This document shows, one piece after another, positions 1-5,675 of a stretch of DNA of 6,142 bases. The number at the start of each line of letters is the position of its first letter. The stretch's first letter is position 1. The notes beneath the pieces are model-generated. The model worked only from the letters and a program-made list of their open reading frames with translations, was not told where the DNA came from and searched no databases. The DNA is from Candidatus Dormiibacterota bacterium (lineage in GTDB: Bacteria; Chloroflexota; Dormibacteria; Aeolococcales; Aeolococcaceae), in the NCBI GenBank assembly GCA_003170875.1, contig PMYJ01000208.1:7441-13582 (forward strand), read 5' to 3'. Both the position numbers and the translations under genes were made by a program.

Positions 1-522
1 CACGCCGAGCTCGGTGATGCGGACCGCGCCCGCAGGGGTGATGACGATGACGTCGGGAGAGACGTCCCCGTGGGCGATGCCCGCGCGGTGCATCCCCTCG
101 AGACCTGCCAGCACGGCATCGACGATGAGCATCACCGCCGGCAGAGGGAGGGAACTCTCGGTCGCGAGGAGGGCGGGGAGGCTCCGGCCGCGGACCAGCT
201 CGGTGACGACGTAGAGATGCGGCCCGATCCGGACGAGGTCGTAGACGGCGGCCACGTTGTAGTCCGCCACCGTCGCGGCCTGCTTGCCGGCGAGTGCCAG
301 CCGTTCCACGAAGTCCGGGCGGTCGAGCAGAGGGGCGGGGACCTCCTCCAGGGAGACCGGATGCCCGCTGGGGCGGTAGCGGCCGGCGCTCCGGGAGCCC
401 ATCAGCCCCTCGCCGATAACCGCGCCGACGACGTAGTCGCCGGTCACGTCCGGGTCGCTCCCGCCGCGTCCGCGCGGACCGGCGCTGTGGCTGAGGAGGG
501 CGAGTCGGTCACGGCGGCCCAA
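1..522 (-). CDS. Ser/Thr protein kinase-like protein, probable pseudokinase (partial, N-terminal part)
   Basis: The frame is open to the left edge; 174 residues are visible if the TTG at 522 is the start. The kinase N-lobe is recognisable: a glycine-rich loop VIGEGLMG (about residues 35-42), then a VAIK-like stretch VSLE (56-59), a hinge-like VVTELVRGRSL, and the catalytic loop HGDVSPDVIV (151-160). These match the order in bacterial PknB-type (Hanks-type) kinases. Key residues are altered: the VAIK Lys is Glu59, HRD is HGD (Asp153 kept), the catalytic-loop Lys and Asn are Ser155 and Val158, and DFG is ELG (171-173). Loss of the ATP-anchoring Lys and of both metal-binding residues argues against normal phosphotransfer. 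A scaffolding or sensing role is an inference. The start is uncertain: GTG at 447 (GGGAG 10 nt upstream, giving MTGDYVVG) and ATG at 582 are also in frame. G/C-rich third positions continue to about 522. The C-lobe and any membrane or sensor domain lie outside the window. Confidence 0.8.
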   Translation of the reverse strand, partial: MGRRDRLALLSHSAGPRGRGGSDPDVTGDYVVGAVIGEGLMGSRSAGRYRPSGHPVSLEEVPAPLLDRPDFVERLALAGKQAATVADYNVAAVYDLVRIGPHLYVVTELVRGRSLPALLATESSLPLPAVMLIVDAVLAGLEGMHRAGIAHGDVSPDVIVITPAGAVRITELGV

Positions 523-555
523 TGTAACAGCCGCCTGGTGAACCCCGTGCCGCCG

Positions 556-595
556 GTGACGGCCCGAATCGGGCCGCCGCATATACTCCGGCGAG
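556..595 (+). promoter_or_regulatory. Probable leaderless promoter of the rhodanese gene
   Basis: TATACT at 582-587 is a near-perfect sigma-70 type -10 hexamer. It ends 8 nt before the ATG at 596, so transcription would begin at or next to the start codon. No Shine-Dalgarno sequence lies in the 8 nt between (CCGGCGAG). A TTGACA-like GTGACG occurs at 556-561, but with a long 20-nt spacer, so the -35 assignment is weak. The -10 element is persuasive because it is an AT-rich patch in very GC-rich DNA. Confidence 0.6.
560..576. promoter_or_regulatory. 17-bp perfect palindrome, candidate operator
   Basis: CGGCCCGA (560-567) and TCGGGCCG (569-576) are exact inverted copies around a single central A. 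The dyad ends 5 nt before the TATACT -10 box of the rhodanese gene, so a protein bound here would cover the promoter spacer. It lies in the divergent region shared with the kinase-like gene and could affect both. Operator function is inferred from position and symmetry; the one-base centre makes an RNA hairpin unlikely. Confidence 0.45.
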
Positions 596-910
596 ATGGA
601 CCTTCCGATCGAGGTCAGCCCGCAGGAGGCGCACGCCGCCCTCACTGGGGAGACGTACCTGCTTGACGTCCGGGAGCCGTGGGAGTCGCAGGAACGGCGG
701 ATCGCCGGCGCCGTGCTGATCCCCCTGGTCGAGCTTCCGGGGCGGATCGGCGAGCTCCCTGAGGACCGTGACCTCTACGTCTATTGCCGGGTGGGTGGGC
801 GGAGCCGCCGCGCCGTCGACTACCTCCGGCAGGCCGGCCGTCCGAGGGCGGTCAACGTCGCGGGTGGGATCGACGCCTGGGAGGATGCCGGACTTCCGGT
901 GATCCGCTAG
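596..910 (+). CDS. Single-domain rhodanese-like sulfurtransferase
   Basis: The 104-residue protein is one complete rhodanese domain, the usual length for GlpE/PspE-type single-domain enzymes. Visible hallmarks are LDVREPWE (23-30), the N-terminal CH2A-type motif; IAGAVLIPL (36-44); the active-site loop C64-RVGGRS (64-70) with the persulfide-forming cysteine; and the C-terminal NVAGGIDAW (87-95). Such proteins move sulfane sulfur from thiosulfate or a persulfide to an acceptor in the cytoplasm. The six-residue loop after Cys fits sulfur rather than phosphate or arsenate substrates, but the physiological donor and acceptor cannot be told. No signal peptide or membrane segment is present. It is transcribed away from the kinase-like gene and towards the proline-rich gene, with 27 bp between the convergent stops and no clear terminator there. 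The ATG at 596 is supported by the -10 box just upstream. Confidence 0.92.
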   Translation: MDLPIEVSPQEAHAALTGETYLLDVREPWESQERRIAGAVLIPLVELPGRIGELPEDRDLYVYCRVGGRSRRAVDYLRQAGRPRAVNVAGGIDAWEDAGLPVIR

Positions 911-937
911 TCACCGGGGTGCCGCGGGCTCCTGGTC

Positions 938-2938
938 TCAGTGGTGGATGTGGATGTCCAGGACGATCAGGACGATGATCCCCACCAGGACCGCGACGAG
1001 CGCGGTGACCACGGCGGCGAACGGCAGGTTCATCCCGTTCGACCGGCTACGCGAGAGCACAGGTCCCGTCGACTCGGGGAGAGGCGCGGCCGCGGCCCGG
1101 ATCGCCGGCGGGGCCATGGGTGCGAGAGGCTGCATCGCCGAGGCGATGGTCCAGGGCCTGGTCGACACCGGCGCCGGCTGCCCGCGGGGAAGGAGCGGCA
1201 ACCCCGGTCGCGCGGCGGCGGCGGCCGGCCCAGAGGCGGTGCTGGCCGGCCCGGAGGTGGCAGCGATGGCGGCCGGTAGCGGGGTCTGTGGGGTCGGCTC
1301 CGCGGCTCCCTCCCGCCCAGGCTCCACACGGTCCGCCGCCGGACCGGTCGTGGCCGCCGTCTCATAGGGGTCACTGGGTGGGCTCGGGGGTGCCTGATCG
1401 ACCGTCGACCCCGCGCGATCCCCGCTCGCCGTGGGATCCGACGGCGGGGCGGCGCGGAACCGCTGGGGGCGGTCCGCCTGAGCGCCGGCGGTGACGCCTG
1501 GGACGGACGCGGCCCGGCGGGGCGGCCCATCTAGTCTCCATCCGGGCAGCTCCGCCAGGGTCGGGAAACGCGAGGGTTGTGAGGACGGAGTCCTGTGCCA
1601 CGGCGGCGCGCTCTGATCCTGCGCCGCGAGCTCTGAGGCCGTGATGTCGCCGGTGGGCAGCTTGGTGTCGGCGATCTCGGCCGCGTCGCGGCCCTGTGCC
1701 CCGGTCTCCGGAGGGAGGGGCGGCGCGGGCGGGGCCGCCATCCCGACGAGATCGTCGCCTCCCTCCACCCGCGGCGGCTCCCCCGGCGACGGCCACATCT
1801 GCGGCAGGGGTGCCGGGTGATGGTGGGAAGCGAGCGGCCCGGCCGGCCTGGGGACGCCTTTCTCGGGGGTCCCCACAACCATCGACGGCCACTCCATCGC
1901 CGGCGGAGGGCCAGGGGGCTCGCTCCACCCGCTTGCGGGCGCCGGCGCGCTGCCCGCCTCCCCCGGCGCCGGGGGCCACCCCTGCCCGGCTGCCGGGGGT
2001 TCATACGCGGGCGGGGAGACCCATTGCTCGGAGGCATCGGAGGGCTCGTGCGGGGAGGTCAGCGGGTCGGGCGCCGCGCCCGGCTCAGGCCATGAGTCCC
2101 AGCCTCCGGCTGCCGTCGACAGATTGGACATGAAGGGCCACAGGCCGGGCGTCGCCGCCGGCTCCGGCGGGGGGACCCACTCTGCGGGCGCCGCTGCCGG
2201 CTCCGGCGGGGAGACCCAGTCTGCGGGAGCCGCCGGCGGCTCAGGTGGGGCGCCCCAGTCTCCGAGCGCCGGTGCGGGCTGGTGCGGGGGAGCCCATCCT
2301 TCGGGTGCCGCCGCCGGCTCAGGCGGCGAGGGCCACGGAGCGGGCGAGCCCGCCTCGGGCGGCGAGGTCCAGTCCTGGGGGGGCATCGCCGGCTCGGGCC
2401 ACCGCTCGGGGGGCGCCTCCGGCTCCAGTGCAGCCGCCCAGGGCCCTGGCGGCGGAGCCAGTTCTGGAGCAGAGAACCCGTGTCCGGACGGCGTCGCCGG
2501 CTCGGGGGCCGCGGTCAGAGGCGAGAGGACGGGGGGGAGCGGTGGGAGGTAGCTCGGCGAGAACGAGATGAGCTCCTCGACCTCCGGGGCGCCGTGCTCG
2601 TCGGGCGGAGCCTCTGCCACCGGCGAGGTGTAGGGCGCCGGTTCCAGCTCGCCAAGTACGGCTGGCAGCGTGACCTCAGTATCCGGCGCCGGCGGCGCCG
2701 GGGGCTCCTCCGCTGCTCCGCCCGCGCTGGGCGCCTGCGCAGCATCGGCGTCGGTGCCGTGTGCGACCGGCTCGACGACCTCAGCCGCCGGCTCGGCCGC
2801 ACCCGGAGGGGCAGCGGCGGGGACCGGATGCGGGCGCGGCTCCCCGGCCAGCTCGCCGAGGTCGGCGAGGAGGGAGCTGACCTCAGAGCGGAAGAGGTCC
2901 CGGCCTCGCAAGCTCGATGCCGAGCGCTTGTTCGCCAT
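938..2938 (-). CDS. Proline/alanine-rich protein with Trp-periodic repeats and a C-terminal membrane anchor
   Basis: This 666-residue protein is not recognised as a member of a named family. Layout: a charged, probably helical N-terminus (1-34, including GRDLFRSEVSSLLADLGELAG); a Pro/Ala/Glu-rich disordered stretch (35-160); a Trp-spaced Pro-rich region (167-350) with Trp every 13 residues from 202 to 280; a second low-complexity Pro/Ala/Ser stretch (380-630); then one hydrophobic helix (about 640-660) and a six-residue end, DIHIHH. Arginines at 630 and 632 precede the helix, which by the positive-inside rule favours a cytoplasmic N-terminus and a tail-anchored topology. No signal peptide is seen. 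Opposite-strand frames exist here but lack domains. The membrane helix in the last 30 residues, a plausible promoter before the ATG and synonymous variation between repeats all favour this frame. The role is unknown; long disordered Pro-rich arms often act as scaffolds or spacers, but that is only an analogy. Confidence 0.78.
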   Translation of the reverse strand: MANKRSASSLRGRDLFRSEVSSLLADLGELAGEPRPHPVPAAAPPGAAEPAAEVVEPVAHGTDADAAQAPSAGGAAEEPPAPPAPDTEVTLPAVLGELEPAPYTSPVAEAPPDEHGAPEVEELISFSPSYLPPLPPVLSPLTAAPEPATPSGHGFSAPELAPPPGPWAAALEPEAPPERWPEPAMPPQDWTSPPEAGSPAPWPSPPEPAAAPEGWAPPHQPAPALGDWGAPPEPPAAPADWVSPPEPAAAPAEWVPPPEPAATPGLWPFMSNLSTAAGGWDSWPEPGAAPDPLTSPHEPSDASEQWVSPPAYEPPAAGQGWPPAPGEAGSAPAPASGWSEPPGPPPAMEWPSMVVGTPEKGVPRPAGPLASHHHPAPLPQMWPSPGEPPRVEGGDDLVGMAAPPAPPLPPETGAQGRDAAEIADTKLPTGDITASELAAQDQSAPPWHRTPSSQPSRFPTLAELPGWRLDGPPRRAASVPGVTAGAQADRPQRFRAAPPSDPTASGDRAGSTVDQAPPSPPSDPYETAATTGPAADRVEPGREGAAEPTPQTPLPAAIAATSGPASTASGPAAAAARPGLPLLPRGQPAPVSTRPWTIASAMQPLAPMAPPAIRAAAAPLPESTGPVLSRSRSNGMNLPFAAVVTALVAVLVGIIVLIVLDIHIHH
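2024..2335 (-). repeat. 39-bp degenerate tandem repeat encoding 13-residue W-x-x-P-P-E-P units
   Basis: Within the Pro-rich gene, tryptophans fall at residues 202, 215, 228, 241, 254, 267 and 280. The register continues through Leu293 to Trp306, giving eight consecutive 13-residue steps. The best units read WVSPPEPAAAPAE and WVPPPEPAATPGL. The same period shows in the DNA: GGCTCCGGCGGGG at 2160-2172 recurs at 2199-2211. Less regular Trp units extend the array to residues 167-350 (about 1889-2440), with spacings of 10-17. Copies differ at many synonymous positions (for example TCC/TCG and CCG/CCT), so the array is old rather than a fresh duplication. Confidence 0.85.
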
Positions 2939-2946
2939 GACCGCTC

Positions 2947-2975
2947 AACTTACCCCCAAAGGGGTCTGATCTGAA
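2947..2975 (-). promoter_or_regulatory. Probable leaderless promoter of the Pro-rich gene, with an inverted repeat in its spacer
   Basis: On the minus strand, TAAGTT (2952-2947) fits the TANNNT -10 pattern and ends 8 nt before the ATG at 2938. TTCAGA (2975-2970) matches four of six bases of TTGACA with a 17-nt spacer. No Shine-Dalgarno sequence lies in the last 8 nt. ACCCC (2952-2956) and GGGGT (2961-2965) form a 5-bp inverted repeat in the spacer that touches the -10 box and could be a regulator site. Function is inferred from sequence only. Confidence 0.5.
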
Positions 2976-3018
2976 GGCCTGTTTTCGACGTGTGACGAGA
3001 TAGCAGCGGTGGAGATCC

Positions 3019-3052
3019 GACGTCCGGCCAGGCGCTAGGCGTCGCGGACGTC
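3019..3052. repeat. 8-bp inverted repeat in the intergenic region
   Basis: GACGTCCG (3019-3026) is exactly inverted as CGGACGTC (3045-3052) with an 18-nt gap. Each arm also contains the palindrome GACGTC. It lies downstream of the propeller gene and upstream of the Pro-rich promoter. It could be a hairpin in the 3' end of the propeller transcript or a paired regulator site; the sequence does not decide. Confidence 0.3.
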
Positions 3053-3070
3053 TCGGGAGGGAGGGCGCCG

Positions 3071-3088
3071 GGAGGGGCGCCCCCCTCC
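3071..3088 (-). terminator. GC-rich hairpin, possible terminator of the sigma/propeller transcript
   Basis: GGAGGGG (3071-3077) pairs perfectly with CCCCTCC (3082-3088) across a 4-nt loop. It begins 30 nt after the stop of the propeller gene in the transcribed direction. There is no U tract, so it is not a textbook intrinsic terminator; stem-only terminators have been proposed in high-GC bacteria. Confidence 0.35.
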
Positions 3089-3118
3089 GTTGGGGAGCAG
3101 CTCAGGGTCGGGGCGGCG

Positions 3119-4447
3119 TCAGCCGGCGAGGCCGATGAGCTGGGCCGTGTCGTTTGGGACGGACCCGATGACGGAGGTCGAGCCGTCGGGCATCACCCGC
3201 ACCAGCTCCTGGACGCTGGGGCCGGGGCCCGTCCACACCACCGCCACGAAGCCGCCGCCGGGGAGGGCGAACACCGGGTCGGGGGCCATGCCCGCCGGTG
3301 CCCATCCGCCCTTGGGAGGGGTGGCGGTGGTCGCCGCACCGCCTGCGAGGATGACCTCCTGCCAGCTGCTTCCCGAGCCGACGCTGGTCAGGACGCTCCC
3401 GTCGTCACTGATGTCAATGGTGAACGCCTCCTCTCCCGCGGGAGCGGTGTAGATGGTCTTGAGCGGCCCGCCCACAGGCCCGGCCACGACCTTCGCCCCC
3501 TCGGCGCTCGCGGGGGTGACCACCTCCTGGGTGCCGTCCGGGCTGCCCAGGACCGCGACCCAGCCGTCCTCCGAAGAGAGCCTGGTCAGGGCCCCCGTGA
3601 CCGGATCCATCACGTACCCGCAGAGCCCTCCACCATTGGTGGAATCGGCACAGGGTGCGCTCACGTGGATGCCGTCGGCCAGCCATGCGTTGATCGCGAA
3701 GCCGGCGGGCAGCGCCGGAGTGAGCCACTCGACGGCCCCGGTGGAGAGGTCGATGACGTCGAGACCGGGTGCCCCGGTGTCGGTCGGGAGGGCGACCTCA
3801 CCCCCTCGGGGGGAGAGCACGCCACTCATCCCCGATGTGAAGAACGGCACGTCGCCCGGGACCGAGGTCAGCGACGGGGCCACGGCGACCGACGTCGCCA
3901 GCGCAACGTGCCTCCAGGTGTCGGTCGCCAGGTCCAGGACGTAGAAGCCGGAGACCACCTCGTTTGGCGTGGCCGAGCTCACCCCCGATCCGGTCGGCAG
4001 GGTGAGGACCTGGCTACCCACCAGCACTGGTCCGTATAGGAGCCCTCCCGACCCGTGCTGAAGGTCGGGTCCGTTCTCCGTGGACAGCCCCTGGAGGCCA
4101 CCCCCCTCGAGTGGCATGGTCGCGAAGTTGCACGTAACGGGGGAGGTCCCGGGTCCGGAACCGAGCGTGCTGTATAGGCTGCTGGCGCAGTTGGCGACCG
4201 AGTCCGCATAGGTCTCGAACAGCAGCCGCACCGGTCCGGCAGCCCCTCCTGGGGCCACTGGACCCGGACGAAGGGCAAAGTACCCGCCGGTGATCGCACC
4301 CGCGGCGATCACCGCCGCCAGCGCAGCGGCCACCGCCGCCGGCCAGCGGCGCTGCCGGCGCTCGACCGTCGCGGGTCGGGGGTAGGTCGCGTAGCCCTGC
4401 AGGTAGTCGGTGAGCCGGGAGGCCAGCTCGTCGTCGTGCTCAGTCAT
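3119..4447 (-). CDS. Membrane-anchored beta-propeller-like protein, probable anti-sigma factor
   Basis: The protein has 442 residues. The cytoplasmic part is short (about 1-35, ending in the basic ERRQRRW), followed by one membrane helix (about 36-59, AAVAAALAAVIAAGAITGG) and a large outer domain. The outer part shows propeller-like units: VLDLATDTW (near 170), VIDLSTGAVEW (near 231) and VMDPVTGAL (near 279), plus SPDG-type turns (SPRGG near 212, SPDGT near 302, SDDGS near 348), as in TolB/WD40-like folds. Four cysteines fall in two pairs (87/106 and 266/276), which could form disulfides outside the cell. The gene overlaps the sigma gene by 8 nt, which strongly suggests it regulates that sigma factor by holding it at the membrane. 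No zinc-binding HxxxCxxC motif is present, so it is not a classical ZAS anti-sigma. ATG 4447 is chosen over TTG 4450 because AAGGAG lies 7 nt upstream. Functional confidence is moderate. Confidence 0.82.
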   Translation of the reverse strand: MTEHDDELASRLTDYLQGYATYPRPATVERRQRRWPAAVAAALAAVIAAGAITGGYFALRPGPVAPGGAAGPVRLLFETYADSVANCASSLYSTLGSGPGTSPVTCNFATMPLEGGGLQGLSTENGPDLQHGSGGLLYGPVLVGSQVLTLPTGSGVSSATPNEVVSGFYVLDLATDTWRHVALATSVAVAPSLTSVPGDVPFFTSGMSGVLSPRGGEVALPTDTGAPGLDVIDLSTGAVEWLTPALPAGFAINAWLADGIHVSAPCADSTNGGGLCGYVMDPVTGALTRLSSEDGWVAVLGSPDGTQEVVTPASAEGAKVVAGPVGGPLKTIYTAPAGEEAFTIDISDDGSVLTSVGSGSSWQEVILAGGAATTATPPKGGWAPAGMAPDPVFALPGGGFVAVVWTGPGPSVQELVRVMPDGSTSVIGSVPNDTAQLIGLAG

Positions 4448-4979
4448 CAATCAGCTCCTTGCGCAAATGGGCCAGGGCCCGGGAGAGGTGGCTCGCCGCC
4501 GCCCCGGCGCTGCAACCCATCAGCTCCGCGCTCTCGGCCACGGTGTAGCCGTGCCCGTAATGCAGAGTCACCACCGCCCGCTGCCGGCGGGACAGCCGTC
4601 CATGGGCGCGGTGAAGGTCGAGATACTTCCCGTCGGACTCGAGGTGCCGGTCGACGCCAGCGAGCTGCGCTCGCGAGGCCTCGCCCACCGTCCACCGGCG
4701 CAGCCGGCCCCGCCGGCGCATCGCCTTGCGGACGCAGATGGTCGTCAGCCAGGCCCGGGTCAGCTCCGGCTGGTTGCGCGTGGCCCAGCCCCGCCAGGCG
4801 GCGGCGGCCGTCTCCTGGACGGCATCCTCGGCCTCGCCGGGGTCGCGGAGGATGGAGAAGGCGATGGCGAAGAGCCGGCGGCCCTCCGCCTCGAGCACCC
4901 GCTCGAGCTCCGCCTCGTCGGCGGGGCGCGGCCTGTCCACAGCTGCGGATTCTGCGGCCGTCAGCGCGAGACCCGTCAT
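4440..4979 (-). CDS. ECF-type RNA polymerase sigma factor (SigE-like)
   Basis: The protein has 179 residues, a normal ECF length. Region 2 is at about 24-68: EGRRLFAIAFSILRDPGEAE, then DAVQETAAAAWRGW (52-65), which covers core RNA polymerase binding and -10 recognition. An Arg-rich linker follows (MRRRGRLRRW, 87-96). Region 4 is at about 127-175, with LSRRQRAVVTLHYGHGYTVAESAELMG leading into the helix-turn-helix that should read the -35 element. In that helix the usual GTVKS-like run is GAAAS (159-163), so a common basic residue is missing. No SnoaL-type or other C-terminal extension is present. The gene lies 67 bp after hpt and overlaps the membrane propeller gene by 8 nt. The ATG at 4979 has no close Shine-Dalgarno sequence and no convincing -10 box; GTG at residue 14 is an alternative start. 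Target promoters cannot be inferred. Confidence 0.9.
   Translation of the reverse strand: MTGLALTAAESAAVDRPRPADEAELERVLEAEGRRLFAIAFSILRDPGEAEDAVQETAAAAWRGWATRNQPELTRAWLTTICVRKAMRRRGRLRRWTVGEASRAQLAGVDRHLESDGKYLDLHRAHGRLSRRQRAVVTLHYGHGYTVAESAELMGCSAGAAASHLSRALAHLRKELIDD
4455..4460 (-). promoter_or_regulatory. Strong Shine-Dalgarno site inside the sigma gene
   Basis: AAGGAG on the minus strand, 7 nt before the ATG at 4447, is the best ribosome binding site in the window. It sits in the last codons of the sigma gene and fixes the start of the propeller gene. With the 8-nt overlap it implies coupled translation and matched amounts of the two proteins. Confidence 0.75.
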
Positions 4980-5046
4980 ACCCGTGTAGTGGCCGCCTCA
5001 GGCCCGGCTGATTACGCGCCGGGTGAGGACGGCAGCCCCAGGGAGG

Positions 5047-5604
5047 TCACCCGGCCGATTCGGGCACCTCGACCACGTGGATGTCGCGCAGGTTGCGCAG
5101 CCGCTGGGCGACGTCGAGGCCGTAGCCGACGACGAAGCGGTCGGGAATGTCGAAGCCCCGGAAGTTGATCTCGACGTCCCGGATGCGGCGGCTCCGCTTG
5201 TCCAGCAGGGAGACGAGCCGGAGCGAACGGGGGTGATGGGTGGCGAGGTGCTTGCGCAGGAACGCGGTCGTCATCCCGGTGTCGATGATGTCCTCGACCA
5301 TGAGGACGTCGCGGTCCTGGAGGGTCATGCTCACGTCCTTGACCAGCTCCACCGACCCCGAGCTGGTGGTGGCGTCGCCGTAGGAGCGGCAGGCGACGAA
5401 CTCGAGCTCGACGGGGACGGTCAGCGCCCGGGCCAGGTCGGCGGTGAAGAGGATCGACCCCTTGAGCACGCAGATCAGGACGAGCGGCTGCTCCAGGGAG
5501 GGATAGGCGGCGTCGATCTCGGCGGCCAGCTCCTCCACTCGCCGCTGGATGGCGTCGCACTCGATGAGCACACCGCCGACGGTGAGGTCGCCGACCTGGG
5601 TCAC
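5047..5604 (-). CDS. hpt: Hypoxanthine-guanine phosphoribosyltransferase
   Basis: This 185-residue cytoplasmic enzyme salvages purines: hypoxanthine or guanine plus PRPP gives IMP or GMP plus pyrophosphate. All family hallmarks are visible: LKGS (47-50), the pyrophosphate-binding loop; CRSYG (72-76), the mobile loop; the PRPP motif VLMVEDIIDTGMT (100-112) with the acidic pair Glu104-Asp105; DKRSRR (135-140) with the purine-contacting Lys136; and FDIPDRFVVGYGLD (151-164). Length is typical. The start is GTG at 5604, which has no Shine-Dalgarno sequence but has TACACT 6 nt upstream, so the mRNA is probably leaderless. In many Actinomycetota hpt lies between tilS and ftsH; here neither is adjacent. 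An ABC-F gene lies upstream and an ECF sigma gene downstream on the same strand. Confidence 0.97.
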   Translation of the reverse strand: MTQVGDLTVGGVLIECDAIQRRVEELAAEIDAAYPSLEQPLVLICVLKGSILFTADLARALTVPVELEFVACRSYGDATTSSGSVELVKDVSMTLQDRDVLMVEDIIDTGMTTAFLRKHLATHHPRSLRLVSLLDKRSRRIRDVEINFRGFDIPDRFVVGYGLDVAQRLRNLRDIHVVEVPESAG

Positions 5605-5610
5605 GCGCAG

Positions 5611-5616
5611 AGTGTA
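5611..5616 (-). promoter_or_regulatory. -10 box of a probable leaderless hpt promoter
   Basis: TACACT on the minus strand fits TANNNT and ends 6 nt before the GTG at 5604, the normal distance from a -10 box to +1, so transcription would start on the GTG itself. A -35 hexamer is poor: TCGGGA at 5639-5634 matches three of six bases with a 17-nt spacer. Confidence 0.55.
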
Positions 5617-5656
5617 GCGGCGCGGTGGAGGGGTCCCGAGGCGCGGGCGTGCGCAA

Positions 5657-5668
5657 CCGCCCGGGCGG
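5657..5668. repeat. 12-bp palindrome between the ABC-F and hpt genes
   Basis: CCGCCCGGGCGG is a perfect palindrome starting 8 nt after the ABC-F stop. It could be a weak stem at the end of the ABC-F transcript or a dyad upstream of the hpt promoter. All-GC palindromes arise readily at this base composition, so confidence is low. Confidence 0.25.
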
Positions 5669-5675
5669 CCGGTGC

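Noticed and set aside
70..666. A 198-residue plus-strand frame opposite the kinase-like gene
   Set aside because: It runs through the rhodanese promoter and start and shows no domain, while the minus strand here encodes a recognisable kinase N-lobe and catalytic loop.
911..937. Bidirectional terminator between the convergent rhodanese and Pro-rich genes
   Set aside because: The gap is only 27 bp and I could not find a stable stem-loop or U tract in it.
2124..2974. Long plus-strand frames rich in Gly, Ser and Arg opposite the Pro-rich gene
   Set aside because: They show no domain or membrane segment, and their composition is what the complement of Pro/Ala/Glu codons gives. The minus-strand frame has a promoter, an ordered repeat and a membrane helix.
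3629..3643. Perfect inverted repeat TCCACC-ATT-GGTGGA
   Set aside because: It lies deep inside the propeller coding region, where it encodes part of a Ser-Thr-Asn-Gly-Gly turn, with no promoter nearby; it is most likely chance.
4448..4450. TTG at 4450 as the start of the propeller gene
   Set aside because: The ATG one codon later has the better codon and an ideal 7-nt spacing from AAGGAG.
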